From the NCBI RefSeq assembly GCF_026341035.1, contig NZ_JAPEOQ010000001.1:372001-436000 (forward strand): a DNA stretch of 64,000 nucleotides, written 5' to 3'. Of the stretch, positions 38,492 to 45,205 are shown piece after piece. Both the position numbers and the translations under genes were made by a program. Source of the stretch: Streptomyces sp. NBC_01016. GTDB taxonomy: Bacteria > Actinomycetota > Actinomycetes > Streptomycetales > Streptomycetaceae. The stretch's first letter is position 1. Each line of letters begins with the position of its first letter. Under the pieces are notes generated by a model, which worked only from the letters and a program-made list of their open reading frames with translations, searched no databases and was not told the origin of the DNA.

Positions 38492-40060
38492 ATGCAGGGG
38501 ACCACCGACCGACGCCGCGGAGCCGTCGTCGCCGCGCTGATGCTGAGCATGGCGCTCGCCGCGCTCGACACGACCATCGTCTCGACCGCGGTGCCGCAGA
38601 TCGTCGGCGACCTCGGCGGCTTCTCCGTCTTTTCCTGGCTGTTCTCGGGCTATCTGCTCGCGGTCACCGTCACCCTCCCCGTGTACGGGAAGCTGTCGGA
38701 CACCTTCGGCCGCAAGCCCGTGCTGATCGCGGGCAGCGTGCTGTTCCTGGTCGGCTCGCTGCTGTGCGCGTCCGCGTGGAACATGGGCGCCCTGATCGCC
38801 TTCCGGGTGGTGCAGGGCCTGGGCGGCGGCGCGATCCAGGGCACCGTGCAGACCCTGGCGGCCGACCTCTACCCCCTGAAGGAACGCCCCAAGATCCAGG
38901 CCAAGTTGTCGACCGTGTGGGCCACTTCGTCGGTCCTCGGCCCGGCGCTCGGCGGGCTGCTCGCCTCGTTCGCGGGCTGGCGCTGGATCTTCCTGATCAA
39001 CCTGCCGGTCGGCGCCGTCGCGCTCTTCCTCCTCGTACGGCACCTGCACGAACCCCGGGCGGACCGGGAGAACGCGGCGCGGCCGCGGATCGACTGGGCG
39101 GGCGCGCTCGCGGTGTTCGCGGCCGGCGGGGCGCTGCTGACCTGGCTGGTGCAGGGCGGGGTCGCGTGGGCGTGGGGGTCGGTCCCCTCGATCGCCTTGC
39201 TCTGTACGGGAGTTGCGCTCATCGGCGCCGTCTTCCTGATCGAGCGGCGGGTGGCCGAGCCGATCCTGCCGGGCTGGGTGTGGCGGCGGCGCACCATCGC
39301 GGCGGTCAACCTGGCGCTCGGCGCGATGGGCCTGCTGATGGTGGCGCCGACCGCGTTCCTGCCGACGTACGCACAGTCCGTCCTCGGCCTGTCCCCCACG
39401 GCCGCCGGCTTCGTGCTCTCCGTCATGACGCTGAGCTGGCCGGTCTCGGCGGCCCTGAGCCAGCACGTGTACCGCAGGATCGGCTTCCGGGACACGGCCG
39501 CGATCGGGATGGCGGGGGCGCTGGTGCTGCTCGCCGCGTTCCCGCTGCTGCTGCCGTATCCGGGTGAGGTCTGGCAGCCCACGCTGCTCAGCCTGCTGCT
39601 CGGCGCGGCCCTCGGTCTCTTCCAGCTCCCGCTCATCGTCGGCGTGCAGTCCACGGTCGGCTGGGCGGAGCGCGGCACCGCCACCGCGTCGGTCCTCTTC
39701 TACCGGCAGATCGGGCAGACGGTCGGCGCCGCCGCTTTCGGAGCGGTCGCCAACGGGGTGATCGCGGGGCGCCTCGGCTCCGGCGCCGACCTCGACGCGG
39801 TGGCGCGCGACTCGGGCGCCGACGAGGTGCGCCGGGCGATCGACGCGGCGGTCGACTCGGTGTACGTCGGCGCGGCCTGCGCCGCCGGAGTCGCCCTGCT
39901 CGTTCTCCTGACGCTGGCCCCGCGGCGCTTTCCCGTCCTGGAATCGGAGGCTCCCGATCCCGTAGCGGAGAAGAGCGGGCAGGAAAAGTCATCCGCGGCA
40001 CAACTCCCCCACCAGCAACACTCACCTCACGTACAAGAAAAGTCGCCCGGCACCGACTGA
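38492..40060 (+). CDS. MFS multidrug exporter, DHA2 (14-helix) type
   Basis: 522-residue proton-coupled exporter of the EmrB/QacA family. The first helix carries the antiporter motif LDTTIVSTAVPQIVGDLGG, followed by the motif A loop GKLSDTFGRKPVLIAGS. Motif C is visible as WATSSVLGPALGGLLASFAG. About 14 hydrophobic segments are spaced to residue 480, followed by a short hydrophilic tail. ATG at 38492 is chosen for AGGGGGAA five bases upstream; an in-frame GTG at 38477 overlaps that site. It is divergent from the ABC operon. Substrates cannot be deduced; drug or metabolite export is likely. Confidence 0.92.
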   Translation: MQGTTDRRRGAVVAALMLSMALAALDTTIVSTAVPQIVGDLGGFSVFSWLFSGYLLAVTVTLPVYGKLSDTFGRKPVLIAGSVLFLVGSLLCASAWNMGALIAFRVVQGLGGGAIQGTVQTLAADLYPLKERPKIQAKLSTVWATSSVLGPALGGLLASFAGWRWIFLINLPVGAVALFLLVRHLHEPRADRENAARPRIDWAGALAVFAAGGALLTWLVQGGVAWAWGSVPSIALLCTGVALIGAVFLIERRVAEPILPGWVWRRRTIAAVNLALGAMGLLMVAPTAFLPTYAQSVLGLSPTAAGFVLSVMTLSWPVSAALSQHVYRRIGFRDTAAIGMAGALVLLAAFPLLLPYPGEVWQPTLLSLLLGAALGLFQLPLIVGVQSTVGWAERGTATASVLFYRQIGQTVGAAAFGAVANGVIAGRLGSGADLDAVARDSGADEVRRAIDAAVDSVYVGAACAAGVALLVLLTLAPRRFPVLESEAPDPVAEKSGQEKSSAAQLPHQQHSPHVQEKSPGTD

Positions 40061-40176
40061 TCGTTCACCCAAACGCTCCCCAACTCGTCTACCTACGAGT
40101 AACGTTCCGGCTCCCCACACACTCCCTGCGGTCCGCCCAGTCCCCGGCGGACCCGAGCCACGCAAGGAGAACAGGG

Positions 40177-40584
40177 ATGTCGTCCCAGCCGCACCCGTCG
40201 CAGCCCTATCCGTTCCAGGCGTACCCCCCTCCCCACACGCGCGCCCCCGCTCACCCCCACTCGCACCGCCTTCCGCGCCATCCCGACGCACCCAGCGGCG
40301 AACTGCGCCTGCTGCGCACCGCCTACCGCTGGCAGCGCCGCGTCGCCACCCTCACCGCCCTCGGGTACTTCACGCTGTTCCTGCTGCTCTCCGCGTTCGC
40401 ACCGGGCCTCATGAACCGCTCGGCCACCGGCGGCCTCTCCACGGGACTGCTCATCGGCCTGTGCCAACTCCCGGTCACCTGCCTGGCGTTGGTCCTGTAC
40501 GAGTACTCGGCGCGACGCCGCGTGGACCCGCTCGTCCACCGGATCCGCCGTCAGTGCCGCAAGGGCGGGGGCTACGCGCGATGA
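40177..40584 (+). CDS. DUF485 small membrane protein
   Basis: 135-residue partner protein found with sodium:solute symporters of the acetate/short-chain acid type. A Pro/His-rich N-terminus (about residues 1-40) precedes two helices, ATLTALGYFTLFLLLSAFAP and LSTGLLIGLCQLPVTCLALV, and ends with a basic C-terminus (SARRRVDPLVHRIRRQCRKG). AAGGAG precedes the ATG at 40177. Its stop overlaps the symporter start (ATGA), so the two products are made together. Confidence 0.88.
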   Translation: MSSQPHPSQPYPFQAYPPPHTRAPAHPHSHRLPRHPDAPSGELRLLRTAYRWQRRVATLTALGYFTLFLLLSAFAPGLMNRSATGGLSTGLLIGLCQLPVTCLALVLYEYSARRRVDPLVHRIRRQCRKGGGYAR

Positions 40585-42218
40585 CCACGGGTCCGGCCGT
40601 CGCCGCCGCGTCCACCGACGCCATGTCCCTGGTCGCGTTCACCGCGGTGGCGACGATCACGCTGCTGCTGTGCGTCCTGACCGGCCCCGACCGCGACGGC
40701 CTCGAGGAGTTCTACACGGGCTTCGGCCGCCTCGGCCCGATCCGCAACGGCCTGGCCATCGCGGGCGACTACATCTCAGCGGCCACCGTCCTCGGCACCG
40801 GCGGCATCATCGCGCTGCTCGGCTACGACGGCGTGGTGCTCGCCCTGAGCACGGCGCTCTCCCTGATGCTGCTGATGTTCCTGCTGGCCGAACCACTGCG
40901 CAACGCGGGCCGGTTCACGATGGGCGACACGCTGGCGCGGCGAATGCCGGGCCGTTCCGTGCGGATGGCGGCCTGCGCGGCCACGATCGCCGCCCTGATG
41001 CCCATCATGCTGGTCCAACTGGCGGGCGCGGGCGACCTGTTGGCGTTCCTGCTCGGCTTCACCAACGAGATCTTCAAAACGGCCGGCGTGATCGCGCTCG
41101 GCGCACTCATGATCAGCTACGCGGTGATCGGCGGCATGAAGGGCACCGCCGTCATTCAGATCTTCAAGATCGTGATGCTGCTCGGCTCGGGCCTGGTGAT
41201 CGCCCTGCTCGTCCTGCGCCGCTTCGACTGGGACCCCGGAACCCTGCTCGCGGCCGCCGCCCGCGGCAGCGGCGCGGGCAACGCCTATCTGAGCTCGGGC
41301 CTCCAGTTCACGCACGGCCCCGCACCCCGCCTCGACATGATCACTTCGGAGCTGACGGTGGTCGTCGGCGGGGCCGCGCTGCCCCACGTCACGATGCGCA
41401 TGTACACGGCCCGGCACGCGCGCGAGGTGCGCCGCTCGATGACCTGGGCGGTGTCCGCGGTCGGCCTGTTCGTCCTGATCATCTCCGTGGTCGCCTTCGG
41501 CGCGACGGCGATGCTCGGCAGCCAGGCGATCACGCAGGCGGACCGGCAGGGCAACACGGCCTATCTGCTCGGGGCGCGGGCCGTCTTCGGCGCGACGACG
41601 AGCACGGGCGAGTCCCTGCTGTTCACCACCGTCACCACGGCGCTGTTCCTGACGCTGCTCGCCTCGGTCGCGGGCATGATCCTGGCCTGCGCGAACTCCC
41701 TCGCGCACGACGTGATCGCGTACAGCAAGCGGGGATTGACGGACCGTTCGGAACTGACCATCGCCCGAATGTCCGCCCTCGGCGTCGGCGCCTTCGCGAT
41801 CGCCCTGGCCTGCGCGTTCCAGCACCGCAATCTGCAACCACTGATCACGCTCTCGTTCTGCCTGGGCGCCTCCGCCCTCGCACCGGCCCTCGTCTACAGC
41901 CTCTTCTGGCGCCGCTACACGCGCGCGGGTCTGCTGTGGACGCTGCTCGGCGGGACGGCGGCCTGCGTCGTCCTGATGACCGGCACCAACCTGGTGTCGG
42001 GCTCGCCGACCTCGGCGTTCCCCGGCATGGACTTCAACTGGTTCCCGTTCACGACGACGGGCGTCGTGTCCATCCCGCTGGGCTTCCTGTTCGGCTGGCT
42101 CGGCACGGTCCTCACGGACCGGCGCAGGGCCGACACCCAGCGGCAGCAGTACGAGGCCGTGGAGGCGTGGATCCTGGCGGGCTCGGCGACGGCGCCGAGC
42201 GAGAGCACGCGGCGCTGA
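40581..42218 (+). CDS. Sodium/solute symporter (SSS family, ActP-like)
   Basis: 545-residue membrane transporter. The N-terminus AFTAVATITLLLCVLTGPDRD leads into FYTGFGRLGPIRNGLAIAGD and YISAATVLGTGGIIALLGYD, the core of the SSS family near transmembrane helices 1-2. TMGDTLARRMPGRSVRM and AVIGGMKGTAVIQIFKIVML are further family signatures. Around 13 hydrophobic segments are present. With the preceding DUF485 gene it matches the yjcH/actP arrangement used for acetate, pyruvate or propionate uptake. The start ATG 40581 overlaps the DUF485 stop by four bases; the open frame to 40461 is a shadow of the upstream gene. Confidence 0.92.
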   Translation: MTTGPAVAAASTDAMSLVAFTAVATITLLLCVLTGPDRDGLEEFYTGFGRLGPIRNGLAIAGDYISAATVLGTGGIIALLGYDGVVLALSTALSLMLLMFLLAEPLRNAGRFTMGDTLARRMPGRSVRMAACAATIAALMPIMLVQLAGAGDLLAFLLGFTNEIFKTAGVIALGALMISYAVIGGMKGTAVIQIFKIVMLLGSGLVIALLVLRRFDWDPGTLLAAAARGSGAGNAYLSSGLQFTHGPAPRLDMITSELTVVVGGAALPHVTMRMYTARHAREVRRSMTWAVSAVGLFVLIISVVAFGATAMLGSQAITQADRQGNTAYLLGARAVFGATTSTGESLLFTTVTTALFLTLLASVAGMILACANSLAHDVIAYSKRGLTDRSELTIARMSALGVGAFAIALACAFQHRNLQPLITLSFCLGASALAPALVYSLFWRRYTRAGLLWTLLGGTAACVVLMTGTNLVSGSPTSAFPGMDFNWFPFTTTGVVSIPLGFLFGWLGTVLTDRRRADTQRQQYEAVEAWILAGSATAPSESTRR

Positions 42219-42233
42219 GAGCGCCCCCGGGCG

Positions 42234-42836
42234 CTACTTCCCGAGCCGCTCCGCCAACTCGGCACGGCGCGTGAGTACGCCGTCCTTCAGCTCCTCCATC
42301 TCCCGCAGCGCGTCCCGGCGTTCGCGCTTGGCGAGGCGGTCGATGTAGAGGCGGCCGTACAGGTGGTCCGTCTCGTGCTGGAGGCAGCGGGCGAAGTAGC
42401 CGCGGCCCTCGACGACGATCGGGTTGCCGTCCTTGTCCTGGCCGCGCACGACGGCGTGGTCGGCGCGCGCCACCGCCTTGTAGGGGCCCGGCACGGAGAG
42501 GCAGCCCTCCATGTCGTCGACGAGCCTGCGCTCCGCCGGCGGCTGCTCGTCGAGCACGGGGTTGCAGATGTGGTCGGTGTGCCGGACACCCCAGTCGTCC
42601 TCCATGTCGTAGACGAAGAGCTGGAGGTCCACGTCGACCTGGTTGGCGGCGATGGCCGCGCCGTGCGCGACGTGGTTCGTGGCGAACATGTCGTCGATCA
42701 GGCGGTCGAGTTCGGGCGTGCCGAAGAGGGTGTCGGTGACGGGTTCGCAGCGGCGGCGCAGTACGTCCTCGCCCACGATCGTGATGCGCCGGACCGCCCC
42801 GCGCTCCACCTCCGGTGGCAGCTGGCCATCACCCAT
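42234..42836 (-). CDS. def: Peptide deformylase
   Basis: 200-residue metalloenzyme removing the N-formyl group from nascent proteins. Motif 2, [17 protein letters not shown], holds the metal-binding Cys, and motif 3, [18 protein letters not shown], is the HExxH-type metal site near residue 150. Motif 1, usually GxGLAAPQ, reads [13 protein letters not shown] here, with Asn in place of Pro. This variant suggests a secondary deformylase, as Streptomyces usually carry several. ATG 42834-42836. Convergent with the symporter gene (15-base gap). Confidence 0.9.
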   Translation of the reverse strand: MGDGQLPPEVERGAVRRITIVGEDVLRRRCEPVTDTLFGTPELDRLIDDMFATNHVAHGAAIAANQVDVDLQLFVYDMEDDWGVRHTDHICNPVLDEQPPAERRLVDDMEGCLSVPGPYKAVARADHAVVRGQDKDGNPIVVEGRGYFARCLQHETDHLYGRLYIDRLAKRERRDALREMEELKDGVLTRRAELAERLGK

Positions 42837-42912
42837 GTCGACTCAACCTTTCGCATCCGCGCACCACTTGACGACCGCCCAACCTTAACGGTGCACTCGT
42901 CCGCCCCCACGT

Positions 42913-43066
42913 CACGGGGCTCCGCCCCGGCCCCCGCGCCTCAAACGCCGGCGGGGCTGGAAATGCCAATCGCCGCCGGGCCGGGTCGCCTCAATCGCCG
43001 GCGGGGCTGGAGCATTCAAGCCCCTGCGGCGATTGAGCAGCGGGGTCCGGGGCAGAGCCCCGTGGC
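42913..43066. repeat. Dispersed palindromic repeat, copies 5-7 including an inverted pair
   Basis: Copy 5 at 42913-42961 (GGGGCTCCGCCCCGGCCCCC then GCGCCTCAAACGCCGGCGGG), a short middle piece (GCCTCAATCGCCGGCGGGGC, about 42990-43012), and an inverted copy of the CTGCTCAA sub-type at 43018-43066 (GCGATTGAGCAGCGGGGTCC then GGGGCAGAGCCCCGTGG). Outer arms CACGGGGCT and AGCCCCGTG are complementary, so the whole block can fold into one long hairpin between the coiled-coil gene and def. Confidence 0.85.
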
Positions 43067-43083
43067 GTGGGGACGGGTGGGTG

Positions 43084-43986
43084 TCACTCCGCCTCGGCGG
43101 ACGCCTTGCCCGTAAGCGTGGCCAGCGAGGCGCGGACGTGTTCCATGTGGGACCGCATCTCCTCGCGCTCCCCCTCGTGGCCCTCGAGGATCGACTCCGT
43201 CTCCCGCTCGATCCGCTCCGCACGCGCACGCGCTTGCGCGAGCAGCTCCGCCGCCGCGGCCTCCGCGTCCTCCTGGCCGTGCCGCGCCTCCTCCTCGGTC
43301 TCACCGAGCACCCGCTTCGCCTCCGAAAGGCGTTCCTCGGCCTCGGCGACGGCGCCCGCCTCCCACGCCTCGGACGCGGCCACCTGCTCGGCCGCCTCCC
43401 GGTCCGCCTCCTCGATCCGCTCGGCGTGCTCCTTGGCCTGGTCGGCGAGGTTCGCGTCCGTGCGCTCACGCATCTCGCGCAGCGCCGCGAGCGCCTCGCC
43501 CCGCATCTCCTTCACGTCGCGCCGCGCGGACACCCGGATGTCGTCGGCCTCGGCCTGCCCGGCCGCGATACGCCGCTGCGCGTACTCCTCCGCCTTGCCG
43601 CGCACCTCGTCGGAGTGCGCCTGCGCGTCGTCACGCGCCTCGTCCGCCGCCGCGCGTGCGGCATCGGCCTCGGCCTGCGCGTCGGCCAGCGCGGCGCCAC
43701 GCACGGCGGTGTCCTCCTCCTCGGCCAGCTCCAGGAGGTACTGGGCCCGCTTGCCGAGCGTCTCGTACGTCTGCGGGGCGAGGTTCGCGACGGCCTCACG
43801 CAGCCGCTCGGCCTCCTCCTCCATCTCCTTGGCGAGGACGGTCAGGCGCGCGGCCCGCTCCCAGGCCTCGTCCCGCTCCCCGGAGAGCTTGGCGGCGGCG
43901 GCCTCCACCTGCTCGGGCCGATACCCCCGACCCCGTACGCCGACGAAGCCGTACTGCGACGACTCCGCTCCACCCGCACCGCTCAT
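43084..43986 (-). CDS. Long coiled-coil cytoskeletal-type protein
   Basis: 300-residue, highly charged protein (Ala, Glu, Arg and Asp dominate). A short N-terminal module, SSQYGFVGVRGRGYRPEQVE, resembles the membrane-targeting start of DivIVA-like proteins. It is followed by continuous heptad-type coiled coil from about residue 30 to 290 (e.g. GERDEAWERAARLTVLAKEM and ALREMRERTDANLADQAKEH). Streptomyces proteins of this type are often annotated as cellulose-binding, and several are cytoskeletal or polarity factors (FilP/Scy class). A function in polar growth is inference. ATG 43984-43986. Confidence 0.8.
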   Translation of the reverse strand: MSGAGGAESSQYGFVGVRGRGYRPEQVEAAAAKLSGERDEAWERAARLTVLAKEMEEEAERLREAVANLAPQTYETLGKRAQYLLELAEEEDTAVRGAALADAQAEADAARAAADEARDDAQAHSDEVRGKAEEYAQRRIAAGQAEADDIRVSARRDVKEMRGEALAALREMRERTDANLADQAKEHAERIEEADREAAEQVAASEAWEAGAVAEAEERLSEAKRVLGETEEEARHGQEDAEAAAAELLAQARARAERIERETESILEGHEGEREEMRSHMEHVRASLATLTGKASAEAE

Positions 43987-44138
43987 CTGGATCCCCTCTC
44001 CGGCAAGGCACCGACCGGCACCGGCAAGCCCGATCTACGACATTTTGCGCGATTGGCGCATATCTTGATGGAACAACCCGAGGCGGCCACATTCCGACAC
44101 ACGTGACGCCCAGGTCGACCCACTCGGTCCAGGATGCG

Positions 44139-45137
44139 TCAATTGCCGTCGAAAGTCGGAATCGCCTTGTCCTCGCGCAGTGCGGTGAAGAGCTGATCGG
44201 CCTCGCTCTCGTTCCACATCACCACGTCCCCGACCCCCGAAACATCGGGCTCACTGCCCACAGGAACGGTCGTCGTCGAGGCCGGATCGGACATCTTCAC
44301 GCCCATGTTCGCCAGCGCGCCGACCCCGGTGTCCTTGTCGACGGTCAGCGCGTCGAGCGAGGCGCTCATGAACGGGATCAGCCTCCACGGCGGAACCAGC
44401 ACCCGCAGGCTGAGCGCCTTGTGGGCGATCGCGTCCACCAGGTCTTGCTGCCGCTTGACCCGGCCCAGGTCGCCGGTCGGGTCGGAGTAGCGGGCACGCG
44501 CGTACTGCAGGGCCTGCGTGCCGTTCATCGTCTGGCAGCCCGCGTCGAAGTCGGCGCCCGACTTCTCGTCGTGCAGGCCGCCGTCGGCCACACAGATCTC
44601 GACCCCGCCGAGCGAGTCGACGACATCGACGAGACCCAGGAAGCTGACCTCCGCGTAGTGGTCCATGCGCAGCCCCGTCGACTGCTCCACGGTCTGCGTG
44701 AGCAGCTTCGCGCCGCCCACCGAGTACGCGTAGTTGATCTTGTTCTTGCCGTACCCCGGGATCGAGACGTACGAGTCGCGCGGGATCGAGACGAGATACG
44801 GGCCGTTGTCCCCGTAGTGCAGCACCATGATCGTGTCGGTGCGATTGCCCTCGTCGTTGCCGACGTGCAGGTCCTTGCGCTGTTCGGGCGTCAGGTTCTC
44901 CCGCGAGTCCGAACCGACCAGCAGCCAGTTCGTGCCCGCGCCCGCGGCCGGACGGCCGTCGTAGTCGCTGAACGCGTCCGTGGTCTGCAGCCGCGAACCC
45001 GCCCAGAAATACAGGCCGATGCCGTACGCGGCGAGCACCACGAGGACGACGAGCAGGGTCAGTCCGACCCGCCGGGGCCAGCGCCGCCGCGGCCGCGTCG
45101 CCCGCACCGTCGTCGGCTCACTCCACTCAGCTGCCAT
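44139..45137 (-). CDS. LytR-CpsA-Psr (LCP) family cell-wall glycopolymer ligase
   Basis: 332-residue type II membrane enzyme that transfers undecaprenyl-linked polymers to peptidoglycan. A basic N-terminus (RATRPRRRWPRRVG) precedes a single helix, LTLLVVLVVLAAYGIGLYFW (about residues 27-46). The LCP domain shows NWLLVGSDSRENLTPEQ, NRTDTIMVLHYGDNGPYLVS and IPRDSYVSIPGYGKNKINYA, with the catalytic-site Arg/Asp residues present, and QYARARYSDPTGDLGRVKRQ later. ATG 45135-45137. It stands alone between the coiled-coil gene and the immunity-domain island. Confidence 0.93.
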   Translation of the reverse strand: MAAEWSEPTTVRATRPRRRWPRRVGLTLLVVLVVLAAYGIGLYFWAGSRLQTTDAFSDYDGRPAAGAGTNWLLVGSDSRENLTPEQRKDLHVGNDEGNRTDTIMVLHYGDNGPYLVSIPRDSYVSIPGYGKNKINYAYSVGGAKLLTQTVEQSTGLRMDHYAEVSFLGLVDVVDSLGGVEICVADGGLHDEKSGADFDAGCQTMNGTQALQYARARYSDPTGDLGRVKRQQDLVDAIAHKALSLRVLVPPWRLIPFMSASLDALTVDKDTGVGALANMGVKMSDPASTTTVPVGSEPDVSGVGDVVMWNESEADQLFTALREDKAIPTFDGN

Positions 45138-45205
45138 GTGCGCATGATCGGGGCGCCCGGCCCGTCGCGCAGGTCGAGCGCCCCGTCACCGCCGTACGCG
45201 GCCGC

